From: Leadbetterella sp964563435 | GTDB taxonomy: Bacteria; Bacteroidota; Bacteroidia; Cytophagales; Spirosomataceae | NCBI GenBank assembly: GCA_964563435.1 | Contig: CAZLXI010000020.1 | Location: forward strand, 17,974-81,973 | Direction: 5' to 3' | DNA length: 64,000 nt | Part shown: positions 23,432 to 32,303 of the stretch, in pieces | How the letters are laid out: every line of letters starts with the position of its first letter | Numbering within the stretch: the first letter of the stretch is position 1 | The notes under the pieces: model-generated | Told to the model about the DNA's origin: nothing | What the model saw: only the letters and a program-made list of their open reading frames with translations | Databases searched by the model: none | Position numbers and translations under genes: made by a program

Positions 23432-24648
23432 ATCCGGGCCTGCTGTGGGGGGCGCTGGCCATAAGTCTCCCGGTTATCCTCCATTTCTGGCATCAGAAGC
23501 GGGGGAAGGAACTGGCGTGGGCGGCTAACCGCTGGCTTAGCGGGCTGGTATTGCAGAAATCGAGGGGCATGCGGCTGGAAAATATTCTTTTGCTGATCCT
23601 GCGTTGCCTTTTGCTGATTTTGCTGGTGCTGTATTTAAGCGAGCCCCTGTTCAGGCGCTTTTCCGGGAAACAGGAAAAAATACACTGGGTGCAGGCGAAA
23701 AAGGAAGTGGTGGAGAATTTCAGGTTTGAACTGGAGGAGGCGGGGAAAAAAGGTGAAAAACGGTTCTGGTTTAACGGAGAGCCTGTGACGGAGCTGACTG
23801 TTCTGCCCGAAGATAACCATACCGACCTGCAGATGGGGATCAATAAAGTGAAAACAGAGGGGAGTGCCGAAATCTATCTTTCGGATACCGGTGATTTTAC
23901 CCGGTTTACGAAGGTATACCTGCCGGCGCCGTATACGCTTCATACACTTAAATCCCACTCCATGGAAGCAGGTGGAGCGGAAGAGTTTTCCGGGAACCGG
24001 CTGTCCGGAAAGGAAAAAGGGGAAGCCCTGAGCGTCTTGTTGGAGAGCGGGAAAGTTTTGGCAGAGGAGGATAACATTTTACCGGAAAGTGAGAAGAGCT
24101 TCTCGGAGAATGAGAAAGTTTTGACGGAGGGCGATAAAGTTTTGTCGACAAGTAGGAAAGTTTTGCCGGAGAACAGGATAGGCCTGATGGAAGCTGAGAA
24201 GAAAAGTATTTCTGCCGCCCTCAAAGCCATCACCGAAGTGTACGGGCTGCATTTTGAGATCGATGAGCAGCGGAGGCCCGGTCAGCTGTATGACCTGGTG
24301 TTCAGCCATCAACCGGATTCTTCGGCAGGCCTGAGTGTGGTTTCAGGGGCGGCAAGCTTAACGGCCGACAGGATGACGGGCCATGACCGGGTGATCTGGT
24401 TTAATGAGTTGCTGAAGCCTGAAACCTCCGACGCCGTTTTTAACGGTGAGCTCCCGGAGATTCTGCTGGAAGCCTGGCTGGCCGGCAAAGAAACAGCGGT
24501 GAAGGTACTCAGCGACCTGCAGCTTCGCGATAAATTTGCAACTAGACAGGCCGGCAGAGCAGAAAGTTCGTTTCATTCCGTTATCCTGGTACTGTTTATC
24601 CTGGCCCTGGGAGCCGAACGATGGTTAGCTATACATAAGAATTCATGA
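23419..24648 (+). CDS. BatA-like membrane protein with a seven-residue repeat insert
   Basis: A 409-residue membrane protein. Its first 70 residues are the BatA N-terminal domain: FLNPGLLWGALAISLPVILHFWHQ, a first helix, then a second helix in ILLLILRCLLLILLVLYLS. A final helix is near the C-terminus (VILVLFILALG). Between residues 212 and 260 lie seven consecutive seven-residue units (KVLAEED, NILPESE, KSFSENE, KVLTEGD, KVLSTSR, KVLPENR, IGLMEAE). The remainder is unassigned periplasmic or cytoplasmic domain. BatA-type proteins work with MoxR and DUF58 at the inner membrane. It overlaps DUF4175 by 4 bases. Confidence 0.85.
   Translation: MEFLNPGLLWGALAISLPVILHFWHQKRGKELAWAANRWLSGLVLQKSRGMRLENILLLILRCLLLILLVLYLSEPLFRRFSGKQEKIHWVQAKKEVVENFRFELEEAGKKGEKRFWFNGEPVTELTVLPEDNHTDLQMGINKVKTEGSAEIYLSDTGDFTRFTKVYLPAPYTLHTLKSHSMEAGGAEEFSGNRLSGKEKGEALSVLLESGKVLAEEDNILPESEKSFSENEKVLTEGDKVLSTSRKVLPENRIGLMEAEKKSISAALKAITEVYGLHFEIDEQRRPGQLYDLVFSHQPDSSAGLSVVSGAASLTADRMTGHDRVIWFNELLKPETSDAVFNGELPEILLEAWLAGKETAVKVLSDLQLRDKFATRQAGRAESSFHSVILVLFILALGAERWLAIHKNS
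24052..24198 (+). repeat. 21-bp tandem repeat, seven units, inside the BatA-like gene
   Basis: The 9-base core AAAGTTTTG or a variant recurs at 24052, 24073, 24094, 24115, 24136 and 24157, exactly 21 bases apart, and a diverged seventh unit follows at 24178. The frame is kept, giving heptads in the protein. Confidence 0.9.
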
Positions 24649-26828
24649 ATCAGGTCAACCGAATCATATCATCCGTTCATTGGCAGCTTCATGTTTCGGC
24701 ATGGGTCCGCTGCCTGCTGGCCGGCGTGTCGGCCGGTCTGGTGGCGCAGACTTTCGGGCAATCGTTTCCTTTGAGCCTGGCGGCAGGTGTGGCCGGGTTG
24801 ACGGGTTGCGCCTTTTTCCTGAGGCCCTGGGAAAATAAAAGAGCAAAGGCCATCCGTATCCTGCATGACCGTATGGAAGATGCAGAATACAGCCTGGCCC
24901 TGGTAGGCATGAAGCAGCCCAATATGGCCGAGCAGCTTCAGCTGGAACGGCTGGGAAAAAAGATGGAGAGCAAAGGGGTGCCGCTGGTGTGGTACAATAA
25001 CCTGGCGGGGTTCGTATTGGCTTTTGTATTGGTGTCTGTGATGTATGCGGTCTGGCCGGCCTGGGAGAAGAAGGCGGTATTTTCCGCTATGCAGCGCACA
25101 GAAAAAGAAGCCGGCCAGGCAACCTCAACGCCGGTTATCCCGGTTTTCCGGGAAGCGGAAGTGCAGATCATCCCCCCGGCTTATACGGGTTTATCGGAGA
25201 GAAGCAGCCGCGACCTCGACATTTCTTCCCTGGCCGGCACCGTCTTAAAATGGCGTGTCCGGTTTTCCGGTTCAGATGAACTGAAAGTCACGCTCAATAA
25301 CAGCCGGGGGGAAGAGCTGGCCTTCATGCCCAAAGGGGAAGCCTTTGAATATAGTGACCGGCTAACCGCCTCTGGCCTGTATGGCATCCGGGCTTACTGG
25401 AAAGATTCGTTGATCTACCAGTCGGATTACTACCGTCTGGAGGCCGTTATCGATGCCGCACCGCGAATAGAGCCAGCTTCCCGGGAGCTGTATCGCTTTC
25501 ATTTCCTGAAAGACCCGAAAACCCTTCAGATCGCGGCGAAAGTGTCGGATGACTTCCTGGTGAAGCAGGTGTACGTGGTGGCTACCGTGGCACGGGGATC
25601 CGGCGAGAATGTGAAGTTCAGGGAGGTAAGATTCCCGGTCAGTAATGCGGCGTTCAAGACCGGAAACTTGTCGAAGACCCTCGACCTGAAAGCCCTCAAT
25701 TTTGCTCCCGGCGACGAGCTGTATTATTACTGGGCGGCGACAGACAACAAAGCCCCCGAACCTAATTTCAGTAAATCGGATACCTACTTCCTGGTGTATA
25801 AAGATACCTCGGTACTGAAGGAAAGTGAGCTGGCCACCATGGCCGTAAATATTCTCCCGGAGTATTTCAGGAGTCAGCGGCAGATCATTATCGACACGGA
25901 AAAGCTGATCGCCAAACGAAACAAAATGGACAGGAAGGAGTTTAATTCGGCTTCGAATGAGATCGGTTTTGATCAGAAAGCCCTCCGGATCCGCTACGGG
26001 CAATACCTCGGTGAGGAGTATGAATCATCGATAGGCGGTCATGGGCATTCCGACAGTGAGAATCCGCTGGAAGGCTTTATGCACAAACACGACAGCGAGG
26101 AGGAGGAACATCATGATCACAGTCACGATCATAGTCACGACCATGCTCAGACAGGCACTCCCGCTCAGGAAAGCGGGAAAGATCCGCTTGCCGAGCTTTT
26201 AGAGGCCTATGTCCACTCGCACGATGATGCCGAAACCAATACCTATTATGAGCAGTCAACGCGCAGTATTCTTAAAGCCGCCCTCGAAAATATGTGGCAG
26301 TCGGAGCTGTATTTAAGGTTGTATGAGCCGGAGAAGGCGCTGCCCTATGAAAATAAAGCCTTGGAGCTGCTGAAGGAAGTGCAGCAAAAAGCACGTGTAT
26401 TTATCGCCAAAACCAGCTATGACCCGCCGCCGATCAAAGAAAAAGAGTTGCGGATGAAAGGTGAGCTGAAAAAGTTCAACAGAACGTTCCGAACCGAAGT
26501 AGAGCTGACCCGTGAGCAGATCAGCTCACTGGCGGGGCAGGTGATCGGTTACCTGGAGGCAGATGCCGGGCTTTCAGCGGCTCAAAAGCAGGCTGTGGCG
26601 GTTCTGAGCCGTCAGATCAGCAGTACGGTAGTGAGCGGCGGCCTCGACAAATGGAAGTTCCTGACCCTGCTACAGAAGCTGCTGAACGATCAACCCCTGT
26701 CGGCTTCTGAAAAGACCGCCCTGAAAGCAGGATTGTTCACCATAAGCGCTGTTCAGAAAAATGCAGAGCCGCCGTCAGGCATAACGGATAAAAGATTGGA
26801 AAAGGCATTCTGGAAAAACCTCCTGTAA
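24645..26828 (+). CDS. DUF4175 family membrane protein with a histidine-rich loop
   Basis: A 727-residue DUF4175 protein: two N-terminal membrane segments (about 20-53 and 116-137), then the domain start VQIIPPAYTGLSERSSRDLD, and a middle region ending FAPGDELYYYWAATDNKAPEPNFSKSDTYFL. From about 465 to 505 there is an insert rich in His, Asp and Glu (GHGHSDSEN, EEEEHHDHSHDHSHDH), followed by a charged helical C-terminus. DUF4175 proteins have no known activity but are common in this MoxR/BatA setting. It overlaps the BatA-like gene and is 4 bases from the next gene. Confidence 0.85.
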   Translation: MNQVNRIISSVHWQLHVSAWVRCLLAGVSAGLVAQTFGQSFPLSLAAGVAGLTGCAFFLRPWENKRAKAIRILHDRMEDAEYSLALVGMKQPNMAEQLQLERLGKKMESKGVPLVWYNNLAGFVLAFVLVSVMYAVWPAWEKKAVFSAMQRTEKEAGQATSTPVIPVFREAEVQIIPPAYTGLSERSSRDLDISSLAGTVLKWRVRFSGSDELKVTLNNSRGEELAFMPKGEAFEYSDRLTASGLYGIRAYWKDSLIYQSDYYRLEAVIDAAPRIEPASRELYRFHFLKDPKTLQIAAKVSDDFLVKQVYVVATVARGSGENVKFREVRFPVSNAAFKTGNLSKTLDLKALNFAPGDELYYYWAATDNKAPEPNFSKSDTYFLVYKDTSVLKESELATMAVNILPEYFRSQRQIIIDTEKLIAKRNKMDRKEFNSASNEIGFDQKALRIRYGQYLGEEYESSIGGHGHSDSENPLEGFMHKHDSEEEEHHDHSHDHSHDHAQTGTPAQESGKDPLAELLEAYVHSHDDAETNTYYEQSTRSILKAALENMWQSELYLRLYEPEKALPYENKALELLKEVQQKARVFIAKTSYDPPPIKEKELRMKGELKKFNRTFRTEVELTREQISSLAGQVIGYLEADAGLSAAQKQAVAVLSRQISSTVVSGGLDKWKFLTLLQKLLNDQPLSASEKTALKAGLFTISAVQKNAEPPSGITDKRLEKAFWKNLL

Positions 26829-26832
26829 GCTC

Positions 26833-28485
26833 ATGATATTCACATTTTTGATCATAGAACCCCTTCTTAGCCGGATCCTTTCAGGTCTTCTGCTGATCGT
26901 CGGGTTTGTGGTTATCCGGAAGGTATTGCGTTTGAAGTCGCTGAGCTCAAGGCAACGGAACGTTAAGGTGATCCTGAATACCCTGCTGTTTTTTCTGGGT
27001 ATCCTGTTCCTGTTTCAACCGGGCTGGCCTGAGCAGCGCAGCGGAGAAGCGCTTCTGGTGCACCATGCCGGTATACCTGCGGAAGTGACCGACTCGGTGC
27101 AGGCAGCCCGGAGAATCAGACACTCGGTCTTGTATAAAGAATTCAGAAAGAAATTCAGAGAGTACCCGGGCCACCGGTTCTTTTTCCTTGGACAGGAAGC
27201 CGAACCGCAGCTGTTAAGCCGCCTGGCAGGAAAAGAAGTGCAGTGGATCCCTTATTTTGCAGCGGATGCTTTGCAGGAGCTGGCGTGGCAGGGAGTTTTA
27301 CGGAAAGGGGAGCTACAGACCGTTTCCGGGAAGATCAATCTTTCCCGTTCCGGAAAAATAAAGCTGGTTTACGGCGGGAAAACATTGGACAGCCTTCGCC
27401 TGGAAAAAGGATTTAACGCCTTTCAGCTGTCTTTCCCGGTTTTTGCGGAGGGGCGGAACGTCGTTTCCCTGCAAACAGAGAATCAGCCTTTGCAGAACAT
27501 TACTTTTTATGCAAGACCCGTACAGCCCCTGGCCATCACCATGATCCTGGATCACCCTGATTTTGAAAGCCGGATCCTGGCCGAATGGCTCGGCGCCCGG
27601 GGGCATCACGTTGAAGTTTCGACACCTGTAGCTAAGTCTGTCTTATATGAGAGTTTTGTGAATAAAACCCCGGGAAAGCGGATCCCCGATCTGGTGATCA
27701 CTACGCCTGCCCGGGCCACCGACACCCGGGTCAGAAAAGCCGTAACGGAGGGTAGGAGCGTACTTTTCTTCGGTCTGGAGGAGGTGACGGATGCGCTTTC
27801 CCGGATCAACCGGGCCACAGGAACCGTTTTTTCTGCCCGGCGCACTTCGGTGCAGGAAAGCCTGCCTTTTAAAAACGGGCTGACAGCCCTGCCTTTTCAA
27901 CTGAACCCCGGGCCCAACCAGCGGCAGGTGGGGGCATTGCCGGTAAGCTTTCAGAAAAACGGGGCAAAAGTGGCGGTAAGCCTGCTGAATGAGACCTTTC
28001 CGGCGCGGTTGAGCGGCGATACGCTGACATACAGTGAAATATGGAGCGACATCCTTGCCGCCCTTCCGGCAACAGACAGTGTAAATGCCCGGGTATCGGC
28101 CCCTGTTTTTAAAGATGTGCCTGCAGAGATCGTCTTGCAGACCCGCGAAAGCTCCGTATGGCCGGATAAAGATACACTTTCCCTGACGCCATCTCCCGTA
28201 AACCCTGTCAAAAAGTCGGGGGATTACACTTTTAGTGCTACCGGCTGGAAAAGTCTCCATAGGGTAGCGCCTGCCCCTGTGGGAGGCCACCCCGTGGGTG
28301 AGGTATATGTCGAAGATTCCCCCCTGGCTTCCGCCGCCCGCTGGAAAAGCTGGCTGAAGGCCAACATCTCTCTTGTGAAAAGTGAAACCTCCTCTTTTAC
28401 CCGACCGGTCTCCGCCGAAATATGGTTCTGGGCATTTCTCCTGTGCCTGGCCACTTTGTGGGTGGAAGCCAAATTCAGGTATTAG
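26833..28485 (+). CDS. Membrane protein of unknown function, last gene of the tldDE/MoxR operon
   Basis: A 550-residue protein with no family I recognise. Two N-terminal helices (residues about 8-30 and 45-62) and one at the C-terminus (IWFWAFLLCLATLWVEA) bracket a large strand-rich region of about 450 residues that includes LVHHAGIPAEVTDSV, a middle SGKINLSRSGKIKLVYGGKTL and LAITMILDHPDFESRILAEWLGARGHHVEV. The last segment looks like the Rossmann-like region of DUF4350/glutamine-amidotransferase-like proteins seen near BatA, but that is only a suggestion. It starts 4 bases after DUF4175 and ends the operon; 115 bases follow before the kinase. Confidence 0.75.
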   Translation: MIFTFLIIEPLLSRILSGLLLIVGFVVIRKVLRLKSLSSRQRNVKVILNTLLFFLGILFLFQPGWPEQRSGEALLVHHAGIPAEVTDSVQAARRIRHSVLYKEFRKKFREYPGHRFFFLGQEAEPQLLSRLAGKEVQWIPYFAADALQELAWQGVLRKGELQTVSGKINLSRSGKIKLVYGGKTLDSLRLEKGFNAFQLSFPVFAEGRNVVSLQTENQPLQNITFYARPVQPLAITMILDHPDFESRILAEWLGARGHHVEVSTPVAKSVLYESFVNKTPGKRIPDLVITTPARATDTRVRKAVTEGRSVLFFGLEEVTDALSRINRATGTVFSARRTSVQESLPFKNGLTALPFQLNPGPNQRQVGALPVSFQKNGAKVAVSLLNETFPARLSGDTLTYSEIWSDILAALPATDSVNARVSAPVFKDVPAEIVLQTRESSVWPDKDTLSLTPSPVNPVKKSGDYTFSATGWKSLHRVAPAPVGGHPVGEVYVEDSPLASAARWKSWLKANISLVKSETSSFTRPVSAEIWFWAFLLCLATLWVEAKFRY

Positions 28486-28600
28486 TTTTTTGCATTGAAT
28501 ATTTTTTAACATATCGGTTGTTTTTTTTCATGAAAAAAGAAAGAAATGACTTATATTTAGAAGTGTTTTTAATATAGCGTGAAATTTAGCCAAAAAAGCT

Positions 28601-31600
28601 ATGAGATACATTAACAGGTTTACCGCGCTGGTCGCGGGTGTTTCCCTGTTAATATGTGGCGTGTTAGGCCATAAATATCTGGGAAAAGGAACGCAAGCCT
28701 CTGTTTTACAGAGCAGCTATGATCGTGAAATTACCGCGGTCAGGCAAGCCCATGCGAATATCCATAAGCTGATCAGCACCAATGAGTCTGTGTCTTTTAA
28801 AGAGTTGGGCGTTCCTTCTTCCTACCCGTATTTTATTTTTATGGAAGGGAGACTGATCTACTGGTCCTCCAATAATTTTATCCCCTCCTATGATAAGTAT
28901 GTGGCTCCTGTTACAAACGAAACTCTCTTTACGGCAGGAGACGAGCCTTCCATACTGGTCAGGACATCCCTTGTCAACAAAAAGAACCGGTACGATATTG
29001 TGAGTGTGGTGGATCTGTTTCGTGATGCAAGCTACGCGGCCAATTTTCACGTTCCGGATTTTAATACAGCCCTTTTCTTTTTGAAACCGGATAAAATTTC
29101 GGGCGATCCTTTTCCGGCTGCCCTGCAGATCCGCTCACAAGACGGCCGGCCGGTATTTTATACGCAGATAAAAGAAGATCTGCGTCATTTGAGCTTTAAA
29201 TCTTCTCCCGTCAGCATAATACTGATCGTTCTGGGAGTACTTTTGGTATGGTACGCCATCTATATGCAATCGATTGTGCTGTCCAATAATCACGAGTATC
29301 TCACTGCCGGAATCCTGATGGGGCTTTCTTTCCTGGTTTTGCGGCTGTTGATGCGGTACTTTAATCTGCCGTGGGTATTCTTTCCCCACAAAGTGATCGA
29401 TATCTTTTATGGAAACCTCTTTGTGGATACCCTTTGTGTACTGATCATTCTGACCAAGTTTGCGCTGGAGCAATACAGGGCCTTACTCTATATTAACATA
29501 GAAGGCCTTGGTACTTTCGGCCGGGGGGCTCTGTCTGTGCTGAGTGTATTGTTTATGTTTGTTCTGGGCCAGGCGGTTTGGTGGCTCATTGATAATACCT
29601 ACCTGGAAAGCCTTATCGAGAATCACTATTCCGTGAGCTTTTACCTGAGCAATGTGAAAGATACCATGTATGTGTATCTGTTTATACTTCTTGGGGTGTA
29701 CTTCTTAAGCACACACTCGGTGGCCAATGTGTATAAACGGCTTCAGCCGGAGCACAGGAAAGGGGCCCTGTACTGGGCATACGGTACCGTGGCAGGTATT
29801 ATTCTTATATGGGTGATGGGATGGAAGCCTATTGTCGGAACGAGCAGCATCTTCCTTTTGGTAGTTTATCTTTTGCGTTTGCCCCGGTATTTCTACCGGT
29901 TACGCTCCTTTACCTATATATATTACATCATTGGGGCTTTCGCTTATACACTGATCCTGTTTTGGGTCTTATTTCAGAAAGACGGGCAACGAAGCCGGCA
30001 GGAAAAGGAAAATTTTGCAGAAAATTATCTGAACGGCAGAGACAGGCGTCTGGAAAGACAGATCTACCAGTTGAATGCGCTGGTTGGCCAGTCTCCTTTG
30101 TTTCGCGACGTGCTGGAAGGGAAAGCCTCCCTGCAGCAAGCGGATGAAGAGGTCAGGCAGCACCTTTATGATAATTACCTCGATCATTTTTGGGTGACCT
30201 TCGAGGTTTTTGACTCTAAGGGTACCGAGCTGATCCCGCATGACGATCACCGCTTAGATGATCTGAAAGCTCAAACCCTGCAGAATTCTGACGTCACGGA
30301 ATATCCGAACCTTTACCTGACCCGCAACTCAGGGAAAACTTCCTATTATACCCTGATCTGTGAGATGGAAGAGCAGGATAAAAAAGGGGGAACCGTGCTG
30401 TTCCGGCTTTATCCTAACCGAAGCAGTACTTTAAGCCTGAAAACGCTGCTACAAATGAAGCGGGTGGCCCATAATCCTTTTACCCGCTATTACAGCTACG
30501 GGGTTTATGACTCCGTAGGGAGAAGCCTTGTTTATCAGTACGGGAACTATAATTATAAACAAACATTTGATTCTCTGCTGGTGGCTAAGCTGGGCATTTT
30601 TGAGGAAGAAGTCATGCATAAAGGTTATGTTCACTTTGCCAGGAAAGGGGATGGCGATAAGATCATCGTTGTATCGGAAAAGAGGGAGTTTTATAAGGAC
30701 ATGCTCGCCAATTTTTCTTTCCTCTTTTTTGTTTCGCTGATCGGAATGATGGGCTTATTGATCTTTATGGGCTTTTTTAACGATTTTAAACGCTATCAGA
30801 TGAATCTGTCGGGTAAGATACAGCTCTATCTGAACGGCGCTTTCCTGTTGCCCCTGACCATTATAATGATCCTGGGCGTGGTGATCATAAAAAATATGTT
30901 TTCGGATATCCGGGATGAGTCTATGTTGGGAACATCGCTCAATATTTCCGAAGTGCTGAGCATTTACGGCCAGAACTATGAGTCCGGAAAATCCACACGA
31001 AGAGAGCTGAGAAATAACCTGGATAACCTCGCAAGGAGCTCTTCCGTAGATATCAACCTTTACGATATAAACGGAACTCTTTTCTACTCTTCCTCCACAC
31101 CCTATCAGAACCTGGAGAATCCTGTATATGTTAACCCTAAGGCCTTTTCTGCTATTCGGAATGAAGGAGCTCCGGTAGTTCTTCTCGACGATTTTCAGGA
31201 TAAGATCAATTCCAAAACAGCCTTTATTCCTGTGAAGGGAAGCTCCAATAACCTGATCTGTATTGCCGGGATCAACTATATTGATGCGCAAACCGCTGTA
31301 CAGTCGTGGACCAAACAGATCTGGCAGACCCTGCTCATTGCTTTTCTTGTCATTTTCTTTTTCCTTTACACGTTTTCCTTCGTGTCGAGCAAGAAACTTA
31401 CCGAACCGCTGAAGCTGATCGCCGAAAAAATCAAATCGATAAATTTTCATGAACGGAACAAAGAGATCGTATGGGAAGCCAGAGATGAGATCGGCATGTT
31501 AACCGGAGAATATAACCGGATGCTCAAAAAGCTGGAGGAGAGTAAGCAGGCTCTTTCCATCAGTGAAAAGCAGTCGGCCTGGCGCGATATGGCCAAACAG

Positions 31601-32278
31601 TTGGCGCACGAGATCAGGAACCCTCTGACCCCCATGATGCTGTCTGTGCAGCAATTGCAGCGCCTGGTGCTTTCCGATCATCCCGATGTAAAGAAACGGA
31701 TCCTGAGATTGCTGGGCTCGATCAGCGACCAGATAGAAAACATCACCGGTATCTCGCTGTCGTTCTCCAAATTCGCTGAAATGCCGCTCCCCGCTCATGA
31801 GGAGTTTGATGTGGTAGCCACGGTAAAAAGTGTTCTTGACCTTTTCCGGGGAAATCCGGAGATCCGCTTTACAAGTACCGAAGAAGAGCTATGGGTGAGG
31901 GGCGACAGTAAAACCATTAAAAGAACCCTGGCTTACCTGATCAGGAGCGGGGTAGACTCCGCTCCTAAAAACCGGAAACCTGTGATCCGTATTTCCATCT
32001 CCAAAAGTGAAACCATCGGTATTATACAGATCAGTGATAACGGCACGGGTATCCCCGAAGAAATGCAGGAGAAGGTCTTTCGCCCCACTTTCAGCGAGAA
32101 AGACGAAGAGATCGGGTTCGGGCTAAGCATATCGAAGATCAGTATAGAGCACTTCGGAGGAAACATCTGGTTTGAATCCGAGGAAGGGGAGGGCAAGACC
32201 TTTTACATTGAGCTTCTGCTCAGGGAAAACGTCGATGAGGATAATACACCACCTGTGAATGACAAGGCGATTTTTTGA
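28601..32278 (+). CDS. Large multi-domain sensor histidine kinase (NtrY-like)
   Basis: A 1225-residue kinase. A first helix (about 7-25) precedes an extracytoplasmic sensor region to about 200; a block of about seven helices follows to about 465; then a second extracytoplasmic region, two helices near 700-770, a third region, a helix near 915 and a HAMP-like linker. The HisKA motif is AWRDMAKQLAHEIRNPLTP with phosphoacceptor His1003. The ATPase domain keeps ISDNGTGIPEE, but the usual N-box Asn is Ser1116 (AYLIRSGVDSA) and G2 is GFGLSIS. No response regulator is adjacent. It could be a poorly active or specialised kinase; TATATTTA at 28552-28559 is a weak promoter candidate. Confidence 0.85.
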   Translation: MRYINRFTALVAGVSLLICGVLGHKYLGKGTQASVLQSSYDREITAVRQAHANIHKLISTNESVSFKELGVPSSYPYFIFMEGRLIYWSSNNFIPSYDKYVAPVTNETLFTAGDEPSILVRTSLVNKKNRYDIVSVVDLFRDASYAANFHVPDFNTALFFLKPDKISGDPFPAALQIRSQDGRPVFYTQIKEDLRHLSFKSSPVSIILIVLGVLLVWYAIYMQSIVLSNNHEYLTAGILMGLSFLVLRLLMRYFNLPWVFFPHKVIDIFYGNLFVDTLCVLIILTKFALEQYRALLYINIEGLGTFGRGALSVLSVLFMFVLGQAVWWLIDNTYLESLIENHYSVSFYLSNVKDTMYVYLFILLGVYFLSTHSVANVYKRLQPEHRKGALYWAYGTVAGIILIWVMGWKPIVGTSSIFLLVVYLLRLPRYFYRLRSFTYIYYIIGAFAYTLILFWVLFQKDGQRSRQEKENFAENYLNGRDRRLERQIYQLNALVGQSPLFRDVLEGKASLQQADEEVRQHLYDNYLDHFWVTFEVFDSKGTELIPHDDHRLDDLKAQTLQNSDVTEYPNLYLTRNSGKTSYYTLICEMEEQDKKGGTVLFRLYPNRSSTLSLKTLLQMKRVAHNPFTRYYSYGVYDSVGRSLVYQYGNYNYKQTFDSLLVAKLGIFEEEVMHKGYVHFARKGDGDKIIVVSEKREFYKDMLANFSFLFFVSLIGMMGLLIFMGFFNDFKRYQMNLSGKIQLYLNGAFLLPLTIIMILGVVIIKNMFSDIRDESMLGTSLNISEVLSIYGQNYESGKSTRRELRNNLDNLARSSSVDINLYDINGTLFYSSSTPYQNLENPVYVNPKAFSAIRNEGAPVVLLDDFQDKINSKTAFIPVKGSSNNLICIAGINYIDAQTAVQSWTKQIWQTLLIAFLVIFFFLYTFSFVSSKKLTEPLKLIAEKIKSINFHERNKEIVWEARDEIGMLTGEYNRMLKKLEESKQALSISEKQSAWRDMAKQLAHEIRNPLTPMMLSVQQLQRLVLSDHPDVKKRILRLLGSISDQIENITGISLSFSKFAEMPLPAHEEFDVVATVKSVLDLFRGNPEIRFTSTEEELWVRGDSKTIKRTLAYLIRSGVDSAPKNRKPVIRISISKSETIGIIQISDNGTGIPEEMQEKVFRPTFSEKDEEIGFGLSISKISIEHFGGNIWFESEEGEGKTFYIELLLRENVDEDNTPPVNDKAIF

Positions 32279-32303
32279 GGTTTCCCGGTGGGTAATCTTA
32301 AAC

